The position numbers were made by a program, and so were the translations under genes. A stretch of 42,132 bases of DNA, from positions 1 through 42,132 of the forward strand of contig NZ_JAGEPF010000058.1 of the NCBI RefSeq assembly GCF_017573465.1, in the 5' to 3' direction. Below, piece by piece: positions 1-6,837 of this stretch. This DNA is from Actinomadura violacea (GTDB lineage: Bacteria > Actinomycetota > Actinomycetes > Streptosporangiales > Streptosporangiaceae). The notes under the pieces are model-generated. The model searched no databases, had not been told where the DNA came from, and worked only from the letters and a program-made list of their open reading frames with translations. The first letter of the stretch is position 1; each line of letters opens with the position of its first letter.

Positions 1-22
1 CCCCGCGACCGTCGCGAACGCG

Positions 23-35
23 TCACTTAGAGTGA
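23..35 (+). promoter_or_regulatory. Leaderless promoter with overlapping palindromic operator
   Basis: TCACT-TAG-AGTGA is a perfect 5-bp-arm palindrome that contains a -10-like TAGAGT (28-33) ending 6 nt before the ATG at 40. This arrangement fits leaderless transcription with autorepression by the TetR protein that follows. The palindrome is seen; its role is inferred. Confidence 0.5.
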
Positions 36-39
36 GCAC

Positions 40-654
40 ATGGGGGGAACCGAAGAGGGCCGGCTGATCGAGACCGCGACGCGGATCTTCGCCGAACTCG
101 GGTACGACGGGACGTCGCTGCAGATGATCGCCGACGCGGCGGGCTACGACATCGGCGCCGTCCACGGCATCGCCGCGACCAAGGCGGAGCTGTACCGCGC
201 CGTGATGCGCAACGCCGACGAGGTCGAGGAGGCGGCGCTGCGGGACGCGCTCGCCGGGTTCACGCCGGACCTGGGCGGCGTGATCATGCTCGCGGACGCC
301 TACCTGGACTTCTACGTCTCCCACCCGCAGGTGCTGGCGCTCTGGCAGCACCGGTGGATGGGCGACGCCGCCGACCTGCCCGACCTGGAGGAGATCTACA
401 CCAGGCCGCTGTCGCGCGACATCGCCGACACCGTGCGCGGCCTCGTCCCGCCCGACGTCGACCCCGACTACCTGATCTGGTCCGTCGTCTGGTGCGTCTA
501 CGGCTTCCTCACCGGCGGCCTGGTCCGCAGCGGGCCGGAACAGGCGCCGCAACGCCACACGCCGAGCAGCGCGCCCTGCCCTCACGACGACGTCGCGGGC
601 TTCCGCGCCTTCCTGCACACCATGCTCGACCACATGTTCACGCCGCTGCCCTGA
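40..654 (+). CDS. TetR/AcrR family transcriptional regulator
   Basis: A 204-residue protein with the usual TetR length and layout. The N-terminal helix-turn-helix covers about residues 8-55, with LIETATRIFAELGYDGTSLQ then MIADAAGY and the start of helix 4 at KAELYRAVM. The ligand-binding C-terminal half is variable. The recognition helix is slightly unusual: DIGAVHGIAATK replaces the more common S-G-x-x-Y-x-H-F/Y-x-x-K. The ATG at 40 is supported by a -10-like hexamer 6 nt upstream and no Shine-Dalgarno, so the mRNA is probably leaderless. The target is unknown. The next gene, ddaH, is on the same strand 161 bp away but has its own promoter, so the regulator may act mainly on itself. Confidence 0.88.
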   Translation: MGGTEEGRLIETATRIFAELGYDGTSLQMIADAAGYDIGAVHGIAATKAELYRAVMRNADEVEEAALRDALAGFTPDLGGVIMLADAYLDFYVSHPQVLALWQHRWMGDAADLPDLEEIYTRPLSRDIADTVRGLVPPDVDPDYLIWSVVWCVYGFLTGGLVRSGPEQAPQRHTPSSAPCPHDDVAGFRAFLHTMLDHMFTPLP

Positions 655-680
655 CGCCCCGTCACCCCGTCTCCGCGGCC

Positions 681-721
681 GCAACGAATCGCCGCCCAGC
701 CACCGGAACGCGCAACGAATC
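681..721 (+). repeat. Direct repeat GCAACGAATC, two copies
   Basis: GCAACGAATC occurs at 681-690 and again at 712-721, 31 bp apart, or about three helical turns, upstream of the ddaH promoter. Same-face spacing suggests a binding site for a dimeric or Lrp-like activator. No bound protein can be named. Confidence 0.35.
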
Positions 722-742
722 CGCAGGTCAGCGCAAGGTCGA

Positions 743-775
743 CGCATTGGAATGCGGTGCTTTCGTTTCTAGGCT
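743..775 (+). promoter_or_regulatory. ddaH promoter with palindrome over the -35
   Basis: TTGGAA (747-752), a 17-bp spacer and TAGGCT (770-775) form a good vegetative-type promoter. A perfect palindrome CGCATT-GG-AATGCG (743-756) covers the -35 element, so a repressor bound there would block the polymerase. The start codon is about 40 nt downstream and has a Shine-Dalgarno, giving a short leader. Confidence 0.5.
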
Positions 776-815
776 TTCGCTCAGTCGAGTCCCTTTGGAA
801 GCCCAGGAGACGAGC

Positions 816-1658
816 ATGACCGTGATGCCGGCGACGGAGCCGACCACCCCGCGGCGCACCGCGCTGCGGCGGCACTACCTGATGTGCCGTCCCGACCACT
901 TCGCCGTGACCTACGCCATCAACCCGTGGATGGACCCGGCCGCCGGCGCGGACGCGGGGCGGGCCGTCGAGCAGTGGGAGGCGCTGCGCGCCGCCTACGC
1001 CGCGCTCGGGCACGAGGTCAGCCTCATCGATCCGATCGAGGGCCTTCCGGACATGGTGTTCGCCGCGAACGGCGCCCTCGTCGTCGGCGGGCGCGCCTAC
1101 GGCGCGAAGTTCACCTTCCCCGAGCGGTCCGCCGAAGGCCCCGCCTACACCGACTGGCTCCGCAAGAACGGCTTCCCGGACGTCCTCCCGCCCGAGCACA
1201 CCAACGAGGGCGAGGGCGACTTCCTCACGCTCGACCACGTCATCCTCGCCGGGACGGGCTTCCGCACCGACATCGCCGCCCACCAGGAGGCGCAGGAGTT
1301 CCTCGGCCGCCCCGTGGTGACCCTGCGGCTGATCGACCCGCGCTTCTACCACCTGGACACCGCGCTGTTCCCGCTCGGCGGCTCGAACGTCGCCTACTAC
1401 CCGGGCGCCTTCTCCCCCGGCAGCCGCGCGGTCCTCGAACGGCTCTTCCCGGACGCCCTCATCGCCGGCGAGGCCGACGCGGCCGTCCTCGGCCTCAACG
1501 CCGTCTGCGACGGCCGCAACGTCGTCATCAACGCCGAGGCCGCGGGCCTGATCGGCACGCTGCGCGAGCACGGGTACGAGCCCGTCCCGGTGGACCTGTC
1601 CGAACTCCGCAAGGCCGGCGGCGGCCCCAAGTGCTGCACGCTGGAGCTGCGCGCCTGA
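816..1658 (+). CDS. ddaH: Dimethylarginine dimethylaminohydrolase-like amidinohydrolase
   Basis: A 280-residue protein of the guanidine-modifying (amidinotransferase/DDAH) superfamily, which hydrolyses methylated arginine or arginine to citrulline compounds. Visible landmarks are PDMVFAANG (79-86), the acidic GEGDF (132-136), the catalytic-His segment FYHLDTALFPLGG (178-189) and the C-terminal nucleophile in GGGPKCCTLELR (268-279), with Cys273 or Cys274 as candidate. Length fits DDAH rather than arginine deiminase, which is about 400 residues. ATG 816 is chosen because AGGAGA (805-810) lies 5 nt upstream; the longer upstream reading frame overlaps the preceding gene and is not credible. The gene is convergent with the following operon, with one base between the stop codons. 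In many actinomycetes the homologue sits beside ornithine aminotransferase, which is absent here. Confidence 0.85.
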   Translation: MTVMPATEPTTPRRTALRRHYLMCRPDHFAVTYAINPWMDPAAGADAGRAVEQWEALRAAYAALGHEVSLIDPIEGLPDMVFAANGALVVGGRAYGAKFTFPERSAEGPAYTDWLRKNGFPDVLPPEHTNEGEGDFLTLDHVILAGTGFRTDIAAHQEAQEFLGRPVVTLRLIDPRFYHLDTALFPLGGSNVAYYPGAFSPGSRAVLERLFPDALIAGEADAAVLGLNAVCDGRNVVINAEAAGLIGTLREHGYEPVPVDLSELRKAGGGPKCCTLELRA

Positions 1659-1659
1659 C

Positions 1660-2469
1660 TCACCCGCCCGGCGGCGGCTCCTCGTCCCCGCCGCCGGGCC
1701 ACCACGCCTCGCGCAGCTCGGCCTCCCGCTTGCGCATCCGGGCCCGATCCTTCGGCGAGTCCGGCTCCCACCCGAGGAAGTCCCGGACGGCCGCGTCCAC
1801 GTCGTGCTCGACGATCTCGCTCTCGTCCTCGAACCCGGTGAGCGGCACCAGAACCGGCTGGTAGAGACTCAGCGACGACCGGGTCCCGGAATCCGCCGTC
1901 GCCCCGCCGTAGTGGTAGGAGTGCTGGATCCCGTTGTAGACGAGATCCCAGAGCCGCCGGTTCTTGCCGAACTCTTTCAGCTCGATCTTGACCTCCCGCT
2001 CACCCCTGTCCTTGAGCCGCAACTCCTGTCCAAGGGTGACCTCGATCTCGGCCAGCTCGTACAGCTTCACCCACCTCCAGGCGCAGCGAAGCCAGTCGGC
2101 CCCGCAGTCGATCCGCCATTCGATGAGGCCGAAAAGCGCCCCCAGGCCCGAGAGCGCGAACAGCAGAACCCACATGCGCCAGTCCAGCGTCCAGCCGAAA
2201 CCCCGGTTCGCGATCGCGAGGTAGATCGCTCCGATGACGCCGAGAGTGAGGAACGCCCCGAGGACCTTGTGGTCCCGCTGCCGCGGCGTCCATTCCAAGG
2301 TGACGCCCCGCCCGCGAGGCGGCCGCGGACGCCGCCTCCTCGGAGCCCTCAATGGCCCGTCCCATTCGCGGAGGTCCGGAGCCTCCGGCGGCCTCGGCAA
2401 CCCGGTCAGCGCGTCCGGCCTCGGAGGCAGTTTCCCCCTTGTCGGTCCTTTCACCGGAACCTCGGCCAA
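1660..2469 (-). CDS. Two-helix membrane protein, last gene of WXG operon
   Basis: I do not recognise a named family. With the TTG start at 2469 the protein has 269 residues: a Pro/Arg-rich N-terminus (1-65), two hydrophobic helices (about 69-88 and 98-117), then a charged, Trp-rich soluble domain of about 150 residues containing WRWVKLYELAEIEV and a basic-acidic C-terminus. AAGGAG (2475-2480) sits 5 nt before TTG 2469. A GTG at 2454, forming a GTGA overlap with the upstream stop, is the alternative start. The gene is translationally coupled to the WXG-type protein upstream. Possible roles are immunity protein, docking factor or ordinary membrane protein; position alone suggests a functional link to the secreted partner. 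Confidence 0.6.
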   Translation of the reverse strand: MAEVPVKGPTRGKLPPRPDALTGLPRPPEAPDLREWDGPLRAPRRRRPRPPRGRGVTLEWTPRQRDHKVLGAFLTLGVIGAIYLAIANRGFGWTLDWRMWVLLFALSGLGALFGLIEWRIDCGADWLRCAWRWVKLYELAEIEVTLGQELRLKDRGEREVKIELKEFGKNRRLWDLVYNGIQHSYHYGGATADSGTRSSLSLYQPVLVPLTGFEDESEIVEHDVDAAVRDFLGWEPDSPKDRARMRKREAELREAWWPGGGDEEPPPGG

Positions 2470-3689
2470 GAGAGCTCCTTGGCGCCGTCGGCGGCGCCAT
2501 GGAGCAGCCCGCTTCCCGATTCGGCGAACTTGGAGGCGACCGTCCCGCCCCACTTGTCGACGCCGAAGGCCACGCCCGCCCCGACGATGACGCCGGCGAG
2601 CCCGCCGATCACGGCCCCCTCGGGCCCCGTGATCGCCCCGTCCACTGCGCCGGTGACGGCGGAACCGGCCACGGTGCCGCCGATCTCGGCCGCGGCCGAC
2701 TTCACCGGCTTCTTTCCCTGGCGGATGTCATTCCCGATGGCGAGCCCTGTGACGATCCAGCCGGCGACCGGGATGCCCTTGCTCGCCAGTCCGACCTTCC
2801 CCAGGCCCGGGACCTCGGTGAGGCTCCGCGGAATCTGGTCACCGTCGAGCAGCCATTTCCCGCCGGGCACGTGCTCCAGAGCCGTCAAGATCTTGTTGTC
2901 CTGGCTCAACTGCCGGTACCGGTTGGCTTCGACGTCGTAGGTGGCCTTCCTGATGATGACGCTCCGCCTGGTGACCGGTGGCAGGTCCTTATCGAGGAGA
3001 CTGGCTCCTTCGAGCGCCTTCTCCTCCCACGCCTTCGCGAGTTCCGCGAATCTCCGGCTGCGGGCTATGAGGCCCCCGGCGTAGCCGATGCCGAGGTTGG
3101 CGACGTTGAAGGGGGTCGTTTCGTTGAAGCCCTCCAGGAACTGCAGCAAGGTCTTCTGGGAGGCCGTCTCCTTCTTGCGGCATGCCGAGACGATGAGTGC
3201 GGCGTCGGTGTACGCGCGCACCTTGCCGGCATAAGCCAGGAGTTCGCCTTCGTAGGCCTTCTGGGCACGGGCCACCGGCGTTCCCGGGGCGTAGGGGTAG
3301 GGGCCCTGCGCGCCGGCGAGGCCGGTGCGCGGTGGGGGTGGGCCGGGCTCGTGGATGGTGTAGGCGTCGACGCGGAGGCCGGCGCCGGTGGCGATGTCCC
3401 GGGCGCGCTTCATGGCGGCCCGGCAGTCGTCGAGGTCGCGGGCGTGCTCGTCGAGGGCCTTGCCGGTGCGGCCGAGGTCGCTGGAGACGCCGTCGATCCT
3501 GGTGCCGAAGTTCGCCATGACGTAGCGGTAGCCGCTCGCGGCCGTCCCGCCCCACCCGGGCTGCGACTGCGTGCGGGTGCGCTGGAGCTCGGCGGACGCC
3601 TGGCCGGCCGCGCCGGAGGTCCGCTGCAGCCAGGTGCCGGTGGCGCGGAGGGCGGCGGGATCGCCCTTGATCTCGGTGTCGAGGGGCAT
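2451..3689 (-). CDS. WXG100-type secreted protein with glycine-zipper C-terminus
   Basis: A 412-residue protein. Residues 1-110 form a helical hairpin with W-x-G in SQPGWGGTAASGY (about 42-54) and heptad-like helices either side, as in WXG100/ESX substrates and LXG-type polymorphic proteins. A Pro-rich linker (GPPPPRTG) follows, then a second helical region (about 150-235), and finally a Gly/Ala-rich hydrophobic segment (about 325-385) with repeated small residues (GGTVAGSAVTGAVDGAI and GGLAGVIVGAGVAFG) typical of membrane-inserting glycine zippers. No signal peptide is seen, as expected for type VII export. It is the third gene of an operon; the start lies 1 bp past the preceding stop. No Ess/Ecc export machinery is in this window. 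A pore-forming or channel-like effector is a reasonable guess, not shown. Confidence 0.65.
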   Translation of the reverse strand: MPLDTEIKGDPAALRATGTWLQRTSGAAGQASAELQRTRTQSQPGWGGTAASGYRYVMANFGTRIDGVSSDLGRTGKALDEHARDLDDCRAAMKRARDIATGAGLRVDAYTIHEPGPPPPRTGLAGAQGPYPYAPGTPVARAQKAYEGELLAYAGKVRAYTDAALIVSACRKKETASQKTLLQFLEGFNETTPFNVANLGIGYAGGLIARSRRFAELAKAWEEKALEGASLLDKDLPPVTRRSVIIRKATYDVEANRYRQLSQDNKILTALEHVPGGKWLLDGDQIPRSLTEVPGLGKVGLASKGIPVAGWIVTGLAIGNDIRQGKKPVKSAAAEIGGTVAGSAVTGAVDGAITGPEGAVIGGLAGVIVGAGVAFGVDKWGGTVASKFAESGSGLLHGAADGAKELSWPRFR

Positions 3690-3690
3690 C

Positions 3691-4020
3691 TCAGAAGATC
3701 CCCCGGACGATCTTGCAGCCTTCGGGGGTGTTCACGTACTTGATGGTCTGCTCGGCCTTGGCGTAAATGCCCTGGTTGTGGACGACGGTGTCGGCGGACA
3801 CGGAGAACGCGTCCACGACCCCGCCGAGGGACTCGGCGAACAGTTCCAGGACTGAGGCGACCGCCGCGGTGCAGACGCCGGCGTCGGGGGCGTCGGGCGC
3901 GGTCGCGGCCTGGCCGTCCAGCTTCGCGCCGGTGGTGTGGAGGCGCTGGGCGAGCTGCCCGAGGGCGCCGTTGTAGAGGAGGTAGCCGCCGCCTCCACCG
4001 GGGATGAGGCCGTCGGTCAT
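3691..4020 (-). CDS. Small WXG/ESX-associated helical protein
   Basis: A 109-residue mostly helical protein with no transmembrane segment or signal peptide. It has a glycine-rich N-terminus (IPGGGGGYLL) and a long helix resembling the small ESX-associated family (DUF2580-like) that pairs with WXG effectors. Its ATG overlaps the preceding stop in an ATGA tetranucleotide, and its own stop is 1 bp from the WXG gene start, so the genes are translationally coupled. Two cysteines (near residues 49 and 102) could matter outside the cell. Most likely a chaperone-like or co-secreted partner of the larger protein; this is inferred from position and composition. Confidence 0.55.
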   Translation of the reverse strand: MTDGLIPGGGGGYLLYNGALGQLAQRLHTTGAKLDGQAATAPDAPDAGVCTAAVASVLELFAESLGGVVDAFSVSADTVVHNQGIYAKAEQTIKYVNTPEGCKIVRGIF

Positions 4021-4316
4021 GGGGCGTCTCCTTCCACCTGGGTGAAGTCGACGTCCCAGAGGACGACGTCGGCTCCGGCGATCTCGGCGAGTTCCTCGAT
4101 GCCCTCGGGCGCCTGGAGCTGGACGGCGACCCAGGGCTGGTCCTCGCCGCAGCCGGCGACGAGGAGTTCCAGGGAGGAGTACATGGGCAGGACGCGGCGG
4201 CCGTCCTCGAAGCGGCTCAGCGCGAATTCGGCGGCGGTGTCGCCCTGCTGGAAACGGCGGGACGGGACGTAGACGACCTGCGTCCAGATGGCCGTGCGGT
4301 CACCGTCGTCCGCCAT
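4017..4316 (-). CDS. Small SseB/SAV_915-like protein heading WXG operon
   Basis: A 99-residue acidic, soluble alpha/beta protein. The pattern VVYVPSRR...ALSRFEDGRRVLPMYSS and a C-terminal LWDVDF strand resembles the SseB/SAV_915 type of small protein often found next to type VII genes in actinomycetes; I rank this family call as tentative. ATG 4316 (MADDGD) is preferred over ATG 4328 because the run GGGGGCGAG is placed as a ribosome-binding site for it. A promoter is visible at 4353-4383. It is the first gene of the operon and overlaps the next by 4 bp. Confidence 0.5.
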   Translation of the reverse strand: MADDGDRTAIWTQVVYVPSRRFQQGDTAAEFALSRFEDGRRVLPMYSSLELLVAGCGEDQPWVAVQLQAPEGIEELAEIAGADVVLWDVDFTQVEGDAP

Positions 4317-4352
4317 TCTCGCCCCCATCTTGATATGGCACGAAACGGCTCA

Positions 4353-4383
4353 ACTCTACACAGCGTCGTCTACGGGCCGTCAA
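4353..4383 (-). promoter_or_regulatory. Promoter of the WXG operon
   Basis: On the minus strand TTGACG (4378-4383) precedes TAGAGT (4353-4358) with a 19-bp spacer, or 17 bp if TGTAGA is taken as the -10. The predicted start leaves a leader of about 30 nt before ATG 4316. Confidence 0.45.
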
Positions 4384-4397
4384 CGCATATCTGACCA

Positions 4398-4442
4398 CCG
4401 CCGGAACGGATTTCGGTCGGCGGGAAAAGGGTTTTCCGGCGG
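4398..4442 (-). terminator. Hairpin after the MFS gene
   Basis: Outer arms CCGCCGGAA (4398-4406) and TTCCGGCGG (4434-4442) enclose an alternative inner hairpin GGAAAA-ggg-TTTTCC (4423-4437), directly after the MFS stop at 4447. It probably ends that transcript before the WXG operon promoter. Confidence 0.5.
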
Positions 4443-4446
4443 CGTC

Positions 4447-5742
4447 TCAGCCTTCGGAGAGGGCGAGGTGGCGGCGGGTGAGGTGGCGGGTGCGCAGGAC
4501 GCCGGCGACGCCGACCGTCCAGATGAGGACCTGGACGGTCCAGGCGGCGCGGAACGCGGCCGGGGTGAAGTCCTTGCCGGGCGACAGGGCGTCCAGCACG
4601 AAGCCGATCAGCAGGATGGTGATCAGCGCGGCGACGAAGCCGCCGACGTTGACGATGCCGGTGGCGGTGCCCTGCCGGGCGGGCGGGTTGAAGGTGCGGG
4701 CGTAGTCGAAGCCGATCATGGCGCCGGGGCCGCCGAGCGCGACGCAGACCACCAGCAGGACCAGTAGCCAGGCCGGGGCGGGCGGCGGGCAGGCGAGGAC
4801 GGCGGCCCAGGCGCCCGCGTTGACCGCGACGATGCCGAGGACGAGCCGGGAGCGCCGCATCGGGTAGCGGGCGACGAGCCGCCCGACGAACGGCCCGGAC
4901 ACGACGTTGGCCAGCACGAACAGCGTGAGCAGGGTGGACGCGGCGGACGGTCGCATGCCCTGGCCGGACACCAGGTACGGGTAGCCCCACATGAGCGCGA
5001 AGGTGTTGGACGAGAACTGGGTGACGAAGTGCGTCCAGAGGCCGAGGCGGGTGCCGGGGTGCCGGAAGGCGGCGCGCAGGTCGTGGCCGACCTGCCGCGG
5101 CGACGGGGCGGCGGGGCGGACGGCGCCGGGCGCGGAGTCGCGCAGGACGGCGATCGACAGCACGCCGACGAGGACGCCGAGGGCGGCGGCGGAGCCGAAC
5201 GCGGTGGTCCAGCCGGGGCCGTGCAGGAGCGCGACGAGCGGGACGGCGCTGAGCACCTGGCCGAGCTGCCCGAGCAGCCCGGTGAGCTGGGTGACGACGG
5301 GCGCCTGCCGGCCGGGGAACCAGGTGGCGACGATGGACAGCACGCTGATGAAGGTCATCGCGTCGCCGGCGCCGACCAGGACGCGGGCGGCGACGGCGGC
5401 GCCGACGGAGCCGGCGACGGCCATCAGCGCCTGCCCGGCGGCCATCAGCAGCGCGCCGCCGGCGATCATCCGGCGGGGCCCGACGCGGTCCAGCAGGAGG
5501 CCGACGGGGATCTGCAGGCCGGCGTAGACGAGGAGCTGGAGGACGGTGAAGGAGGCGAGCATGCCGGCGGACGCGCCGAAGCGGTGGACGGCGTCGATGC
5601 CGGCGACGCCGAAGGACGTCCGGTGCAGGACCGCCACGATGTAGGCGAGGACGCCGACTCCCCACAGCGCCCAGGCGAGGGGCGCGGCGCTCTGCTTCTC
5701 CAGGGGTTCCAGGGGGTTTTCGGTACTTTGGGCGGTCTGCAC
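4447..5742 (-). CDS. Major facilitator superfamily transporter
   Basis: A 431-residue protein with about twelve hydrophobic helices and the MFS motif-A region between helices 2 and 3 (LLLDRVGPRRMIAGG). A Pro-containing central loop near residue 210 separates the two halves. Substrate cannot be told from sequence; exporter and nutrient-uptake permease are both possible. The start is GTG at 5742, with a -10-like TAAAGT (5751-5756) 8 nt upstream and no Shine-Dalgarno, so the mRNA is probably leaderless. A perfect 13-bp palindrome covers that -10, implying control by a small repressor of MarR or HxlR type, but no such gene is adjacent. Divergent from the Nudix-like gene. Confidence 0.88.
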   Translation of the reverse strand: MQTAQSTENPLEPLEKQSAAPLAWALWGVGVLAYIVAVLHRTSFGVAGIDAVHRFGASAGMLASFTVLQLLVYAGLQIPVGLLLDRVGPRRMIAGGALLMAAGQALMAVAGSVGAAVAARVLVGAGDAMTFISVLSIVATWFPGRQAPVVTQLTGLLGQLGQVLSAVPLVALLHGPGWTTAFGSAAALGVLVGVLSIAVLRDSAPGAVRPAAPSPRQVGHDLRAAFRHPGTRLGLWTHFVTQFSSNTFALMWGYPYLVSGQGMRPSAASTLLTLFVLANVVSGPFVGRLVARYPMRRSRLVLGIVAVNAGAWAAVLACPPPAPAWLLVLLVVCVALGGPGAMIGFDYARTFNPPARQGTATGIVNVGGFVAALITILLIGFVLDALSPGKDFTPAAFRAAWTVQVLIWTVGVAGVLRTRHLTRRHLALSEG

Positions 5743-5743
5743 G

Positions 5744-5756
5744 TAAAGTTACTTTA
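5744..5756. promoter_or_regulatory. Palindrome TAAAGT-T-ACTTTA at MFS promoter
   Basis: A perfect 6-bp-arm palindrome lies over the MFS -10 and 65 nt upstream of the divergent Nudix-like gene. Its core AAGTTACTT recurs at 16177-16185, and in shortened form at 34671-34678. Confidence 0.5.
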
Positions 5757-5820
5757 GGTGACGTTCGCCGGTGGCCCGGCGCCGGACCCGGCGGTCCCCG
5801 ATGGCCTACGGTCGGACGTG

Positions 5821-6837
5821 ATGAACCCTGACGAGGAGCGCTGGCGCGCCGAGCGGGCACTGCTGCACACCGGCCGCGACCGCCTCGGCCGGCTCGCGAG
5901 CGGCCTCTACCCCGCCCACCCGCGCGTCGCGGGGACCCGGCTGATGTGCGGCCCGGAGTGGATCCCGGACGCGCCCGTCCCGCTGGAGGACGTCCGGCTC
6001 GAATGGGACCCCGCACCCGTCCCGCCCGCCGTGGCCGCGCCGTCCGACGGGCTCCCGGATGGCTACGGCACCTACGCCGAGGCCATGGCCGCGCTCGCGC
6101 CGCCGAGGATCTTCGACGACCGGCCGAGCTACCGCCTCCTCGCCGCCGCCCCTCCCGTGCTGCGGTTCGGTCCCGGCCGGTACTTCGAGGGCGTGAACGT
6201 CGGCGAGGCCGCCGCGCACGAACTCGCCGCCGGCCGCGACGGCCTGCGCGAACGCGTCGGCGACCCGTGCGACCTGCGCCGCCGGACGGCTCTCTGCGCG
6301 ATCACGACGCTGACCGTCACGACGTCCGGCTCGTACGTCCTGCACTGGCGCGACCCGGCGAAGGTCGCGCACGCGGGCGGCCTCCACCAGGTGATGCCGG
6401 TCGGCGTCTTCCAGCCGCTGAAGGACGAACGGGAAGACCTCGACCTTTGGCGCTGCATGGTCCGCGAATACGCCGAGGAACTGCTCGGAATGGACGAGGA
6501 CTACGGCGACGACTTCGTCCAGCAGGAATGGCCTTTCCATCAGGCGATGACACGAGCGCGGAACGAGCGCCGCATCCGCGCCCATTTCCTCGGCCTCGGC
6601 GTCGACCCGCTGACGTTCGCCCTCGACGTCCTGACCGCCGTAGTGATGGACGACGAAGCGTTCACGGAACTGTTCGGCGGCCTCGTCACCGTCAACGACG
6701 AGGGCCGCGTCTCCACGGCGCACCTCGACGCACCGGACCCCGAACCGATCCAACCGGCCGGCGCCGCCGCACTGGCCCTGGCCCGCCGGCACCGCACCGC
6801 CCTGGGCGTCAGGTCTCGCCGCGGGCCTACCGGCTGA
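5821..6837 (+). CDS. Nudix-like protein with degenerate Nudix box
   Basis: A 338-residue protein. The middle holds GLHQVMPVGVFQPL (187-200) followed by LWRCMVREYAEELLG (209-223). The REYAEE part matches the REUxEE core of a Nudix box, but the G-x5-E spacing before it is not kept, so catalysis is uncertain. Similar proteins in actinomycetes are annotated as regulators, sometimes with an HTH fused; none is seen here. ATG 5821 (or the GTG at 5818) is chosen because a -10-like TACGGT (5807-5812) lies just upstream, fitting leaderless expression. The frame stays open back to 5758, so a longer N-terminus is possible. The end overlaps the convergent acyltransferase gene by 11 bp. Confidence 0.6.
   Translation: MNPDEERWRAERALLHTGRDRLGRLASGLYPAHPRVAGTRLMCGPEWIPDAPVPLEDVRLEWDPAPVPPAVAAPSDGLPDGYGTYAEAMAALAPPRIFDDRPSYRLLAAAPPVLRFGPGRYFEGVNVGEAAAHELAAGRDGLRERVGDPCDLRRRTALCAITTLTVTTSGSYVLHWRDPAKVAHAGGLHQVMPVGVFQPLKDEREDLDLWRCMVREYAEELLGMDEDYGDDFVQQEWPFHQAMTRARNERRIRAHFLGLGVDPLTFALDVLTAVVMDDEAFTELFGGLVTVNDEGRVSTAHLDAPDPEPIQPAGAAALALARRHRTALGVRSRRGPTG

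Noticed and set aside
816..1658. Arginine deiminase
   Set aside because: The protein is too short (280 residues) and its motif layout fits the DDAH-type members of the superfamily.
4370..6016. Long Arg/Pro-rich open frames in several strands, for example antisense to the MFS gene
   Set aside because: They are off-frame shadows of GC-biased real genes: low-complexity Arg/Pro/Ala composition, no family motifs, no placed start signals.
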